DNA from: Methylotenera_A sp040387095
Lineage (GTDB): Bacteria; Pseudomonadota; Gammaproteobacteria; Burkholderiales; Methylophilaceae
Direction: 5' to 3'
Assembly (NCBI GenBank): GCA_040387095.1
Contig: JAZKEJ010000017.1
Span: forward strand, 69,917 to 133,916
Length of the DNA: 64,000 bases
Both the position numbers and the translations under genes were made by a program. Below the pieces are notes generated by a model, which was not told the origin of the DNA, did not search any database, and was given only the letters and a program-made list of their open reading frames with translations. Positions 1-8,834 of the stretch are shown here, in pieces. The first letter of the stretch is position 1. Each line of letters opens with the position of its first letter.

Positions 1-1
1 G

Positions 2-283
2 CAAGTGCGTGTGATGACAGGCTTGCCTTTAGGCAATGCTAGTTTGCACAGTGCTGCGGTAATGGTAAATATTCTAGGTGATAGTTGGGTGAACGACGCT
101 GAACCCGTTTGGGATAAAGCCTTTGCGCACAGTAATTTAAAGCTGCATTTATATGGTAAAGAACAACCACGTAAAGCCCGAAAAATGGGACACTTCACCG
201 TGATTGGGTTGATGAGAGTGAAAGAGAAACAAACTTTACTGAATACCGCTTTGATTGCGCGCAGTGAGTTAAATATCGGCTGA
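2..283 (+). CDS. purK: PurK, N5-carboxyaminoimidazole ribonucleotide synthase, C-terminal part
   Basis: This is the last ~93 codons of a gene that begins left of the window. The frame is open to the edge from base 2. The sequence has the typical PurK ending: a TGLPLG stretch, AVMVNILGD, then LYGK...RKMGHFTV, which belongs to the C-terminal domain of the ATP-grasp enzyme. PurK uses ATP and bicarbonate to carboxylate AIR to N5-CAIR in de novo purine synthesis, and its partner is usually PurE, probably just upstream. The identification rests on the RKMGH signature and on order within a short fragment. The ATP-grasp core is not visible. Confidence 0.85.
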   Translation, partial: QVRVMTGLPLGNASLHSAAVMVNILGDSWVNDAEPVWDKAFAHSNLKLHLYGKEQPRKARKMGHFTVIGLMRVKEKQTLLNTALIARSELNIG

Positions 284-295
284 ATTAAATAATGG

Positions 296-360
296 GTGAA
301 TGATATTATTTAGGTAAACAATATCATTCACATAAAGTTAACCTAAAAAAATGGTTAACT
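296..360. repeat. Two tandem perfect inverted repeats downstream of purK
   Basis: Two hairpins follow the purK stop. The first has 12-bp perfect arms (296-307 and 320-331, GTGAATGATATT) around a 12-nt loop. The second has 8-bp arms (336-343 and 353-360, AGTTAACC) around a 9-nt loop and is followed by TTT. Neither has a full T tract, so they may stabilise mRNA 3' ends or assist the stronger terminator that follows. Confidence 0.6.
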
Positions 361-385
361 TTTCACTTAAATAACTTGCTAAAAC

Positions 386-414
386 TAAAAAAGCCTCGCA
401 TGCGAGGCTTTTTA
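386..414. terminator. Bidirectional rho-independent terminator between purK and rpsT
   Basis: An 8-bp GC-rich stem (393-400 / 401-408, GCCTCGCA/TGCGAGGC) is flanked by an A tract on the left and a T tract on the right. It can therefore terminate both purK from the left and rpsT from the right. The stem is continuous, so part of it must open to form the loop. Confidence 0.85.
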
Positions 415-439
415 TTATGTTGCTGATTAAGTGCTTAGA

Positions 440-850
440 TTATTCAGCAGCTTTAGCAGGCTTAGCGGCCGCTTTTGGTTTTGCCGCTGCTTTAGGTTTT
501 TCGCTAGCAGTTTTTGCAGCCGCTTTAGCTTTAGGAGCAGCTTTTGGTTTTGCAACGGTTTTCTTGGATAACATTACTGGTGCGTCACCTGACAATGCTT
601 TGATTGCTGCAGTTAAGCGGCTTTTGTGACGCGCTGCTTTGTTTTTATGAATAATTTTTTTATCTGCAATGCGATCAATCACGCTGACGTTTTCTTGATA
701 AGTAACCATTGCAGCAGCTTTGTCACCAGCCTCTACCGCTTTAAGTACTTTTTTAATTGCGGTACGTAGCGTTGAGCGCAGTGCAGAGTTGTGCGCGTTT
801 ACTTTTACGGATTGACGCGCGCGTTTGCGTGCTTGTGCGGTATTTGCCAT
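440..850 (-). CDS. rpsT: 30S ribosomal protein S20 with long Lys/Ala/Pro-rich C-terminal tail
   Basis: S20 binds 16S rRNA early in 30S assembly. Residues 1 to about 88 match the family (MANTAQARKRARQ start; HKNKAARHKSRL near residue 70). The usual protein is about 87 residues, but this one runs to 136. The extra ~48 residues are low-complexity and basic, made of KPKA/AAK units resembling histone H1-type tails. The tail is continuous and in frame with an ATG start at 850, and the stop is followed by a clear terminator, so a sequencing artefact is unlikely. It is a single-gene transcript with its own promoter, divergent from murJ. Confidence 0.95.
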   Translation of the reverse strand: MANTAQARKRARQSVKVNAHNSALRSTLRTAIKKVLKAVEAGDKAAAMVTYQENVSVIDRIADKKIIHKNKAARHKSRLTAAIKALSGDAPVMLSKKTVAKPKAAPKAKAAAKTASEKPKAAAKPKAAAKPAKAAE

Positions 851-898
851 GTGTTGATTGTCCTAATACTTAAGCTGGGTGTTAATACGAAACCGTGC

Positions 899-927
899 AT
901 AATAGTGTTTTTTAAGCTGTTTGGCAA
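899..927 (-). promoter_or_regulatory. Sigma-70-type promoter for rpsT
   Basis: Read on the minus strand, TTGCCA (922-927) and TATTAT (899-904) are separated by exactly 17 bp. Transcription would begin near 892 and give a leader of about 42 nt before the rpsT ATG. This is a sequence match only. Confidence 0.65.
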
Positions 928-1108
928 GAACTAATCATATAAAAAATATGCACCAGTATCCTGCATTAAAAGACAAATTAAATCCATGGATTAAACCTCT
1001 ATCAAGCTGTGCTAAATACATGAAGATTAAATTTGCGGAATATTTAAACCAACGTTGCCATGTTAAAATAACGATTCATCAATCTAACCGCTTAATTATC
1101 CGTCTTAA

Positions 1109-2653
1109 ATGAATTTACTCAAGGCTTTAGCCAAAGTTGGCAGCATGACGTTTGTTTCGCGCATACTGGGTTTTGTGCGCGATACGCTGATTGCGCGCGT
1201 GTTTGGTGCGGGTATGTTAACCGATGCTTTTATCGTCGCTTTCAAGATTCCCAATCTATTACGCCGCATATCGGCTGAAGGCGCATTTAGTCAGGCATTT
1301 GTGCCGATCTTAGCGGAATATAAAAGTCAACGTACATTTGACGAGACGCATAGCTTGGTTAATCGGGTAGCGACATGGCTGGGCATTATTCTGAGCGGCG
1401 TTACTTTACTAGGTATGCTGGCCGCACCTTGGATGGTTGCATTAATTGCGCCAGGCTTTCAGGACGAACCCGGTAAGATGCAATTGACGGTTGAATTGCT
1501 ACGCATCACTTTCCCATATATTTTCTTTATCTCGCTGGTCTCCATGGCGGGCGGCGTTCTTAATACCTACAACCGTTTCAGCATTCCAGCGTTCACGCCT
1601 GTTTGGCTGAATGTTTCCATGATTGCAGCTGTATTATTCTTTGCTGAGCATTTCGCAGAACCGATTAAAGTGCTGGCTTGGGCGGTGTTTATTGGTGGTT
1701 TTTTACAGCTAATGTTCCAGATTCCTTTTTTAAGACAAATCGGATTATTGCCAAGATTCGAAATAAAACGCGATGACGAAGGTGTGTGGCGGATTTTAAA
1801 ACTGATGGGACCTGCAGTTTTAGGCGTTTCAGTCGCACAGATTTCGCTGATTATTAACACTATTTTTGCCTCATTTTTAGCGACAGGCAGCGTCAGTTGG
1901 CTGTATTACGCCGATCGCTTGATGGAGTTTCCAACAGGCGTTTTAGGTGTCGCGTTGGGCACCATATTATTGCCCAGTTTATCTAAAGCCTATGCAGGAA
2001 GCGATGATAGTGAATACTCACAATTGCTGGATTGGGGTTTGCGTCTAACCTTTATTTTAGCAGCGCCTGCAGCTGTGGCGCTGGCAGTGCTGGCTACCCC
2101 GCTGGTTGCAACACTGTTTCACTATGGAAAATTTACCGCAATTGACGTTGCAATGACACAGCAGGCGTTGATTGCTTACAGCATAGGTTTATTGGGTTTG
2201 ATTCTGGTGAAGATTCTAGCGCCCGGTTTTTATGCGCGGCAAAATATCAAAACGCCGGTAAAAATCGCCATCTTCACATTGGTAACAACGCAGTTGATGA
2301 ACCTGTTTTTTATCTTTGGCTTACATTTAAACCATGCCGCCTTGGCGTTGGCAATCGGTTTGGGGGCTTGTATTAATGCAGGGCTACTTTTTTATCATCT
2401 ACGCAAGTCGCATGTGTATCAGCCGCAAGCAGGCTGGTTAGGCTTTATTTTGAAGCTGATTTTGGCATTAAGTGTAATGGCGACCGTACTGTATTTTGCG
2501 ATGGGTGACGCCAGCGATTGGCTGGAGTTTAGCCTGATGAAACGCCTGCTTTATATTAGCGGTTTAATTGCGTTGGGTGGGTTGAGCTACTTTGCAGTCT
2601 TATTTTTGCTGGGTTTCAGGCCGCGAGATTATATGCGCCGAGTGAGGCATTGA
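1109..2653 (+). CDS. murJ: Lipid II flippase MurJ (MviN)
   Basis: A MOP-superfamily inner-membrane protein that flips lipid-linked peptidoglycan precursor to the periplasm. It is 514 residues, the usual length, and hydrophobic throughout, consistent with 14 membrane segments. The arginines known to be essential in E. coli MurJ are present at R18, R24 and R52 (SRILGFVRD; IPNLLRR). The N-terminus MNLLKALAKVGSMT is typical of betaproteobacterial MurJ. No strong ribosome-binding site precedes the ATG, so the start is set by homology. Adjacent ribF-ileS-lspA follow on the same strand with short gaps and probably share its transcript. Confidence 0.95.
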   Translation: MNLLKALAKVGSMTFVSRILGFVRDTLIARVFGAGMLTDAFIVAFKIPNLLRRISAEGAFSQAFVPILAEYKSQRTFDETHSLVNRVATWLGIILSGVTLLGMLAAPWMVALIAPGFQDEPGKMQLTVELLRITFPYIFFISLVSMAGGVLNTYNRFSIPAFTPVWLNVSMIAAVLFFAEHFAEPIKVLAWAVFIGGFLQLMFQIPFLRQIGLLPRFEIKRDDEGVWRILKLMGPAVLGVSVAQISLIINTIFASFLATGSVSWLYYADRLMEFPTGVLGVALGTILLPSLSKAYAGSDDSEYSQLLDWGLRLTFILAAPAAVALAVLATPLVATLFHYGKFTAIDVAMTQQALIAYSIGLLGLILVKILAPGFYARQNIKTPVKIAIFTLVTTQLMNLFFIFGLHLNHAALALAIGLGACINAGLLFYHLRKSHVYQPQAGWLGFILKLILALSVMATVLYFAMGDASDWLEFSLMKRLLYISGLIALGGLSYFAVLFLLGFRPRDYMRRVRH

Positions 2654-2669
2654 TGAGAGTAAAAAATTA

Positions 2670-3563
2670 ATGCAAGTTCTCAGGCATATTCCTACAGCGC
2701 TACAGTCGCCGATTGCCTTAGCGATTGGTAATTTCGACGGCATGCATTTGGGTCATCAGGCTTTGTTGGCGCGTTTGGTAGAAGTCGCAAAAGCCAAAAA
2801 ACTAACGCCAGCCGTGATGACGTTTGAACCGCATCCACGTGAGTTTTTTACGCCGTTAAATGCACCAAGCCGCTTATGTAATTTACGCGAAAAACTGGAA
2901 TATTTTATTGCCGCCGGTGTTGAAAAAACCTTTGTATGTGCATTCAACCAACGCTTTTCCGCTATCAGTGCGCAAGCATTTATGGATGAAATATTACGAA
3001 AAAAAATGCAGGTTAACACGATTTTGGTGGGTGAAGATTTCAGGTTTGGTGCCAAACGCACTGGTACAGTTGCCGATTTTAAAGCTAATCAATTCGATTT
3101 GATTGATTTTGCGCCAGTTAACTTTGCCAATGAGCGCATATCCAGCACACGCGTACGTGATGCCTTATCTTATGGCAATTTGCAGCTTGCTTCAGAATTG
3201 CTTGGTCGCAATTACAGTATCAGCGGCAAAGTCGTTCATGGCGCTAAACGTGGTCGTGAGCTCGGTTTTCCTACTGCCAATATCCACATTAAGCATGAAC
3301 GGCCTGCCTTAACGGGTGTTTATGCCGTAAAATTGGATGGTTTGAATGCGGTAGCCAATTTGGGTGTCCGTCCTACAATTGCAGGCGTGCCTAAATTATT
3401 ATTAGAGGTGCATATTCTTGATTTTAATGATGATTTATACGGTAGGCATGTGCATGTGGAGTTTCTGCACAAAATACGTGATGAAATGAAATTTAACGGA
3501 TTAGACACGTTAAAAGAACAGATTGCGCAAGATATTATTGTTGTTAGGCAATACTTTAAATAA
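2670..3563 (+). CDS. ribF: Bifunctional riboflavin kinase / FAD synthetase RibF
   Basis: Converts riboflavin to FMN and then FAD. The N-terminal nucleotidyltransferase half carries GNFDGMHLGH (residues 20-29), the HxGH-type ATP site. The C-terminal flavokinase half carries GKVVHGAKRGRELGFPTANI around residues 189-208 and the later GVYAV strand. At 297 residues it is slightly short of the common ~310 but shows both domains complete. It sits 16 bp after murJ and 34 bp before ileS, a conserved proteobacterial order. Confidence 0.95.
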   Translation: MQVLRHIPTALQSPIALAIGNFDGMHLGHQALLARLVEVAKAKKLTPAVMTFEPHPREFFTPLNAPSRLCNLREKLEYFIAAGVEKTFVCAFNQRFSAISAQAFMDEILRKKMQVNTILVGEDFRFGAKRTGTVADFKANQFDLIDFAPVNFANERISSTRVRDALSYGNLQLASELLGRNYSISGKVVHGAKRGRELGFPTANIHIKHERPALTGVYAVKLDGLNAVANLGVRPTIAGVPKLLLEVHILDFNDDLYGRHVHVEFLHKIRDEMKFNGLDTLKEQIAQDIIVVRQYFK

Positions 3564-3597
3564 ACAAAATGTTAAGAATTAATCTAAGAATTAAACA

Positions 3598-6516
3598 ATG
3601 ACCGAACAAACCAAAGATTTAAAATACAAAATCAACCAGCCAGAAACGGCTTTCCCTATGCGTGGTGATTTAGCCAAGCGTGAACCGGCTTGGTTAAAAA
3701 AATGGCAAGATAAAAAGCTGTATCAACGAATCAGAGAAGTGCGCAAAGGCTCACCGAAATTCATTCTGCATGATGGCCCGCCTTATGCCAATGGCGATAT
3801 TCACATCGGCCACGCGGTAAATAAAATCTTAAAAGACATCATCATTAAAGCCAAAACCATGAGTGGTTTCGATGCGCCCTATGTGCCCGGCTGGGATTGC
3901 CACGGCTTACCGATTGAGTTGGTGGTGGAGAAAACGCACGGTAAGAATATCGCCCCTGCCAAATTTCGCGAGTTATGCCGTGAGTATGCCGCCGAACAAG
4001 TAGAACGTCAAAAGAAAGACTTTATTCGCTTGGGCGTGTTGGGAGATTGGGATAATCCTTATCTGACCATGGATTTTAAAACCGAAGCCGACATCATGCG
4101 CGCTTTGGGCGAGATTCAAGAAAATGGTTATCTATATCAAGGCAGTAAGCCCGTGCATTGGTGTGTGGATTGCGGCAGCGCTTTGGCTGAGGCTGAAGTG
4201 GAATATGAAGATGTGAATTCGCCAGCGATTGATGTTAAATTTGAAGTGTTGAATCGTGAAGAGTTTTGGGATAAAGCTGCTGGAAGAAAGCTTCCTAGAT
4301 CTCCAGATAGAGTTCCTCTTGGAGACTCAAGGCTTTACGACAAACCCATATTCTTTGTTATCTGGACGACAACTCCATGGACGTTACCTGCAAATCAGGC
4401 TGTTTGTCTAAATCCAGTGTTTCACTATGATTTTATTGACATTGGAACTGAGATATTAGTAATTGCCAGTGAACTTAAAGAAGTAACACTGAAAAGATAT
4501 GGGGTTGACCCATTGAAAGATAATAGTGTAAATATTGTAAGTCACTCTCAAGGTTTAAGTTTAGTTGGCACAGCTTTAAAACATCCTTTTGATAAGCGTG
4601 AAGTGCCTATTATATGCGGAGATCATGTAACTGCAGATGCAGGTACTGGTGCAGTCCACACCGCCGCCGCGCATGGTAACGATGACTGGCTTGTGATGAA
4701 AGCCAATTTTCCGAATGAAAAACCACGCATTTTAATCGGTGGTGACGGCAAATTCTTTAATAGTGAATTGGTAGAATTTGAACCAATTAGAGGGTTAACT
4801 CGGCAGGAAGCTAACAAGGTTATTCTGGCAAAAATGCAAGAAAATGGCACTTTGATTGCCAGCGCACGCTTAAATCATAGCTTCCCACATTGTTGGCGCC
4901 ATAAAACGCCGTTGATGCAATTGGCGACACACCAGTGGTTTATTGGCATGAATTCACAAAATAAAACTGGCACGAGTTTGCGTGAGTATGCGAATAAAGC
5001 TGTTGATGAAACCGAATTTTTCCCAAACTGGGGTCGCGCGCGTTTAGAGGCGATGATCAAAAATCGGCCTGATTGGTGTGTTTCGCGTCAGCGAAATTGG
5101 GGCGTGCCGATGCCGTTTTTTGTGCATAAAGAAACGGGTGAACCACATCCGAAAACGGCAGATTTATTAGAGCAAGCTTGCTTGCTGGTTGAAAAATCAG
5201 GCGTTGAAGCTTGGTTTACTTTAGATGCTGATGCGTTTTTAAATAAACATGCGCCTGAAAATATGGCAGATTACAAAAAAGTCACTTACACGTTAGACGT
5301 TTGGTTTGATTCGGGCGCAACGCATAAAGCAGTACTGCGTTCACCTAAACATCCGACACTTTCAGAAGAAGCGAATAAACGCGCTGCGCAAGGTAAACCA
5401 GTTGCCGATTTATATTTAGAAGGCTCTGATCAGCATCGCGGATGGTTCCAATCTAGTTTGCTGACGGGCTGTGCGATTGATGGAAAAGCGCCTTATAAAG
5501 CCTTGTTGACGCACGGTTTTGTGGTGGATGGCGCTGGTCACAAAATGAGTAAATCCAAGGGCAACGTGGTTGCGCCGCAAAAAGTGATGGATACTTACGG
5601 CGCAGATATTTTGCGTTTATGGACGGCTTCAACCGACTATTCTGGCGAACTGACGATTTCGGATGAAATCTTGAAACGCGTGGCTGAAAGCTATCGCCGC
5701 ATTCGCAATACCATGAAATTTTTGCTGGCGAACTTGGCGGACTTTGATGCGAATAAAGATTTATTGCCAGTGAATAAATGGCTGGAAATCGACCGCTACG
5801 CTTTGCACTTAATACACAAATTGCAAACAGAAGTGTTGGCGGATTATGACCGTTATGAATTTCATTTGGCGGTACAAAAAATAGTGAGTTTCTGCTCAGA
5901 AGATTTGGGCGGCTTTTATCTAGATATTCTGAAAGACAGGCTGTACACCGCAGGTGAAAATTCGCATGCGCGTCGCGCTGCACAAAGTGCTTTGCATCAT
6001 ATTACGCATGCGTTTATGCGTTTAACTGCGCCGATTTTGAGCTTTACTGCAGATGAAATCTGGCAGATTTTAGAGGTTAACAATCAAAATTCAGTGTTTG
6101 AAGATGTTTGGTATCAATTGCCAGAGCATGGGTTAAGTGAAAAAGAAGTGTTGACTTGGGAAGACGTGATTAATGTTCGCGGCCTTGTCAATAAGGCCAT
6201 TGAAGAGAAGCGTGCGCAAGGTTTGGTTGGTTCATCATTGCAATCAGAGATCAATATTTATGCAGATGGGCAATTACAAGAGTCTCTAGCCAGCTTAAAA
6301 GATGATTTGCGTTTTGTCATGATTACATCGCGCGCAATCGTCTACAAACAAGCGGGATCAGGCGTACAGATAGACGTTACCCCAAGCCCAAATAAAAAAT
6401 GCGATCGCTGCTGGCATTACCGTGTAGACGTTGGCCATCATGCTGAGCATCCAACCATTTGCGGACGTTGCGTGAGCAATCTATTTGGCGCGGGTGAGGT
6501 GCGAAAGTATGCTTAA
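3598..6516 (+). CDS. ileS: Isoleucyl-tRNA synthetase
   Basis: Class I aminoacyl-tRNA synthetase charging tRNA-Ile, with a CP1 domain that edits misactivated valine. HIGH is at residues 69-72 and KMSKS at 649-653. A C-terminal zinc-binding module shows CDRCWHYR and CGRC pairs. At 972 residues it is longer than E. coli IleRS (about 938). Codons ~228-354, in the editing domain, differ from the rest of the gene: five of six arginines are AGA/AGG, three isoleucines are ATA, and there is an extra charged stretch before WTTTPWTLP. The usual HTAPxHG editing motif reads HTAAAHG. The start is the ATG at 3598. Confidence 0.96.
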   Translation: MTEQTKDLKYKINQPETAFPMRGDLAKREPAWLKKWQDKKLYQRIREVRKGSPKFILHDGPPYANGDIHIGHAVNKILKDIIIKAKTMSGFDAPYVPGWDCHGLPIELVVEKTHGKNIAPAKFRELCREYAAEQVERQKKDFIRLGVLGDWDNPYLTMDFKTEADIMRALGEIQENGYLYQGSKPVHWCVDCGSALAEAEVEYEDVNSPAIDVKFEVLNREEFWDKAAGRKLPRSPDRVPLGDSRLYDKPIFFVIWTTTPWTLPANQAVCLNPVFHYDFIDIGTEILVIASELKEVTLKRYGVDPLKDNSVNIVSHSQGLSLVGTALKHPFDKREVPIICGDHVTADAGTGAVHTAAAHGNDDWLVMKANFPNEKPRILIGGDGKFFNSELVEFEPIRGLTRQEANKVILAKMQENGTLIASARLNHSFPHCWRHKTPLMQLATHQWFIGMNSQNKTGTSLREYANKAVDETEFFPNWGRARLEAMIKNRPDWCVSRQRNWGVPMPFFVHKETGEPHPKTADLLEQACLLVEKSGVEAWFTLDADAFLNKHAPENMADYKKVTYTLDVWFDSGATHKAVLRSPKHPTLSEEANKRAAQGKPVADLYLEGSDQHRGWFQSSLLTGCAIDGKAPYKALLTHGFVVDGAGHKMSKSKGNVVAPQKVMDTYGADILRLWTASTDYSGELTISDEILKRVAESYRRIRNTMKFLLANLADFDANKDLLPVNKWLEIDRYALHLIHKLQTEVLADYDRYEFHLAVQKIVSFCSEDLGGFYLDILKDRLYTAGENSHARRAAQSALHHITHAFMRLTAPILSFTADEIWQILEVNNQNSVFEDVWYQLPEHGLSEKEVLTWEDVINVRGLVNKAIEEKRAQGLVGSSLQSEINIYADGQLQESLASLKDDLRFVMITSRAIVYKQAGSGVQIDVTPSPNKKCDRCWHYRVDVGHHAEHPTICGRCVSNLFGAGEVRKYA

Positions 6517-6985
6517 AAATATGAGTATTTACAAATGGTTAAGTATTAGTGCGGTTGTGGTTGCACTGGATTTATACACCAAACACCTGATTGAGCAGGC
6601 TTTTCAATATGGCGAACATTTAACCATCACCCGCTTTTTTGATTTAGTGCGCTATCACAACGAAGGCGCGGCGTTTAGTTTTTTGGCGGATGCAGGCGGC
6701 TGGCAGAAATGGTTTTTTAGCGGCATTTCAGTTGTGGCGATTGTCGTCATTACTTATTTACTTAAAAAACATCAAAGTCAAAAACTTTTTTGTCTGGGCT
6801 TGGCCTTAGTATTAGGTGGCGCTATTGGCAATCTGTACGACAGGCTTACTTTGGGCTATGTGGTGGATTTTTTGTCATTTCATGTAGACGATTGGTTTTG
6901 GCCAGCCTTTAACGTGGCCGATAGCGCGATTTGTGTTGGAGTTGCACTTTTATTGATGGATAGTTTTAAAAAGCCGGCAAGCTAA
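6509..6985 (+). CDS. lspA: Lipoprotein signal peptidase LspA
   Basis: Inner-membrane aspartyl protease that cleaves prolipoproteins before the lipidated Cys. Four hydrophobic segments are visible, and both catalytic-Asp motifs are present (NLYDRLTLGYVVDF and FNVADSAI). The conserved NEGAAFSFL stretch follows the first loop. The ATG at 6509 is preferred because GAGGT lies 8 nt upstream. This gives a 158-residue protein overlapping ileS by 8 nt and implies translational coupling. A second in-frame ATG at 6521 is possible. Confidence 0.95.
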   Translation: MLKNMSIYKWLSISAVVVALDLYTKHLIEQAFQYGEHLTITRFFDLVRYHNEGAAFSFLADAGGWQKWFFSGISVVAIVVITYLLKKHQSQKLFCLGLALVLGGAIGNLYDRLTLGYVVDFLSFHVDDWFWPAFNVADSAICVGVALLLMDSFKKPAS

Positions 6986-7028
6986 AAAAAGGCTAAAAAC
7001 AGCAGCGCTTTAGCGCGAGGAGAATGCG

Positions 7029-7670
7029 GTGCCAGATTGGAAAAAGCTGATTGCAGGTAAGATTGCTATTGCCAAAAAAGGCAATGCGCCTGGCAAAGTA
7101 AATCAAGATATCCGCGTGCCTGCAGGGCAAACCGAGGTAAAAAATTTTCCGATTTTAGATCTGGGTATTCTGCCTGACATCAATAAACAAAACTGGCAAT
7201 TGCGCGTATATGGCTTGGTCACCAACGAGCTGAATCTGGATTGGGACGCTTTTCAAGCATTGCCACAAACAACGGATATTTCAGATTTTCACTGTGTGAC
7301 GCGCTGGACGCGTTTGGATATGGATTGGGTCGGCGTCAAAGCGCAGGATTTATTGATGCTGGCTGATCCGTTAGAAAATGCGCGCTATGTAACGCTGCTC
7401 GGTTACGATGGTTACACCACTAATTTGCCGCTGGAAGCATTGCTAGATGATGATGTGATGGTTGCACATTCGGTGCTGGGTTATCCATTAACGACTGCGC
7501 ACGGCGGGCCTGTGCGGATGATTGTGCCAAAACGCTATGCTTGGAAAGGTGCGAAATGGTTAAAAGCCATCGAATTGCACGAGTTTGACCGGCGAGGATT
7601 TTGGGAAGTGCGCGGCTATCATAATGAGGCGGATCCGTTTAAAGAAGAACGCTTTTCAGACGATGAATGA
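7029..7670 (+). CDS. Sulfite-oxidase-like molybdopterin-dependent oxidoreductase (YuiH-type)
   Basis: A single molybdopterin-binding domain of the sulfite oxidase family, 213 residues. The Cys in DFHCVTRWTR (about residue 93) is the expected molybdenum thiolate ligand, and GYDGYTTNLPL and HGGPVRMIVP are typical fold motifs. No signal peptide or membrane segment is visible, so it should be cytoplasmic, unlike periplasmic MsrP. Its electron partner and substrate are unknown. The GTG start is supported by AGGAG about 7 nt upstream. It follows lspA by 43 bp and may be co-transcribed. Confidence 0.8.
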   Translation: MPDWKKLIAGKIAIAKKGNAPGKVNQDIRVPAGQTEVKNFPILDLGILPDINKQNWQLRVYGLVTNELNLDWDAFQALPQTTDISDFHCVTRWTRLDMDWVGVKAQDLLMLADPLENARYVTLLGYDGYTTNLPLEALLDDDVMVAHSVLGYPLTTAHGGPVRMIVPKRYAWKGAKWLKAIELHEFDRRGFWEVRGYHNEADPFKEERFSDDE

Positions 7671-7774
7671 AATTAATTTATTTTTACCCAATATAGTCAC
7701 AGCCGCGCCTACCAAACAATACAATATTAGTTATTTGCTTGCCAGATTAATATCTACGCTATTTCAATTTAAAC

Positions 7775-8731
7775 TTAATGCTTTTTTGGCAGCAACTTTT
7801 TAACCAACTCAAATAACGCCACGCAAATTGCACCTACAGTTAGGCCAATTACCGCATCAACTAAAGTCGGCGAAATAGCCGCTAAATAGCTGCCAATTGT
7901 GGGTAAATTCTGAAAATACCCTACAGTTTGTTCGGAAAAATGATGTAGCGCAGGGATGCCGTGCCCGATAATACTGCCACCAACCAAAAACATGGCAGCT
8001 GTACCGACGACCGACAATATGCGCATTAAGATAGGCGCAAATGCTAATAGTTTTTCGCCAATCTTGCGCTGTAGCTGGCGATAAAAACTGGCACCTTTTT
8101 TCATCATTAAATGTAAGCCGGCATCATCTAGCTTAACAATACCCGCCACTAAACCATAAACACCAATCGTAATTACTAGTGCAATTAAGGCAACCACTGC
8201 GGATTGTTCGGTGAAACTTGCGCCAGAAGCTTTGGCGCTACCCAATGCAATTACAATAATCTCGGCAGATAAAATAAAGTCAGTGCGAATCGCGCCTTTT
8301 ATTTTATCTTTTTCTACATCTAGCAAATTGATATTTGGGTCAGCTACTGCTTGGGATAATTGAGTTTTGTGGGCTTTATCTTCCTCTTTATGATGTTGCA
8401 TAAATAGATGCGCAATTTTTTCAAAACCCTCAAAGCACAAATACGCACCGCCAATCATCAGTAAAGGTGTAATTAGCCAAGGGATGAAATAGCTTATTGC
8501 CAATGCGGCCGGAACCAGAATCAATTTATTGATAAACGAACCTTTGGCAACCGCCCACACAACTGGCAGTTCGCGTTCTGCTTTTACACCAGAAACCTGT
8601 TGTGCGTTCAGTGCTAAATCATCACCTAGTACGCCAGCCGTTTTTTTAGCGGCAACTTTGGTCATTACTGAAACATCGTCCAAAATGGTTGCAATATCAT
8701 CAAAAAGTGCAAGTAAGCTACCAACGGCCAT
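7775..8731 (-). CDS. DUF808 family inner-membrane protein (YedI-like)
   Basis: A 318-residue polytopic membrane protein. The N-terminus MAVGSLLALFDDIATILDD and the following KVAAKKTAGVLGDDLALNAQ stretch are hallmarks of the DUF808/YedI family. At least six hydrophobic segments lie between residues ~70 and 318. Family function is not established. It stands alone on the minus strand, convergent with the molybdopterin oxidoreductase and divergent from the DUF2946 gene. Confidence 0.85.
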   Translation of the reverse strand: MAVGSLLALFDDIATILDDVSVMTKVAAKKTAGVLGDDLALNAQQVSGVKAERELPVVWAVAKGSFINKLILVPAALAISYFIPWLITPLLMIGGAYLCFEGFEKIAHLFMQHHKEEDKAHKTQLSQAVADPNINLLDVEKDKIKGAIRTDFILSAEIIVIALGSAKASGASFTEQSAVVALIALVITIGVYGLVAGIVKLDDAGLHLMMKKGASFYRQLQRKIGEKLLAFAPILMRILSVVGTAAMFLVGGSIIGHGIPALHHFSEQTVGYFQNLPTIGSYLAAISPTLVDAVIGLTVGAICVALFELVKKLLPKKH

Positions 8732-8834
8732 GTTATTTATCTCTTCAGTATTAAGTTGTTAGGATTTTAACCCATTTGCTTTCTCTCTTGCTTGCATTCT
8801 GCTTAGGTTGCATTGTGATGAGCCGAAAAGTACA

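Noticed and set aside
417..629. Ala-rich open frame opposite rpsT
   Set aside because: It is the antisense shadow of the Lys/Ala tail of S20 with no start signals.
921..1112. 63-codon TTG-started open frame before murJ
   Set aside because: No ribosome-binding site, it covers the rpsT promoter, and its composition is unlike a protein. It overlaps the murJ start.
5453..5983. 176-codon frame antisense to ileS
   Set aside because: It lies wholly inside a gene with strong motifs. No ribosome-binding site or domain.
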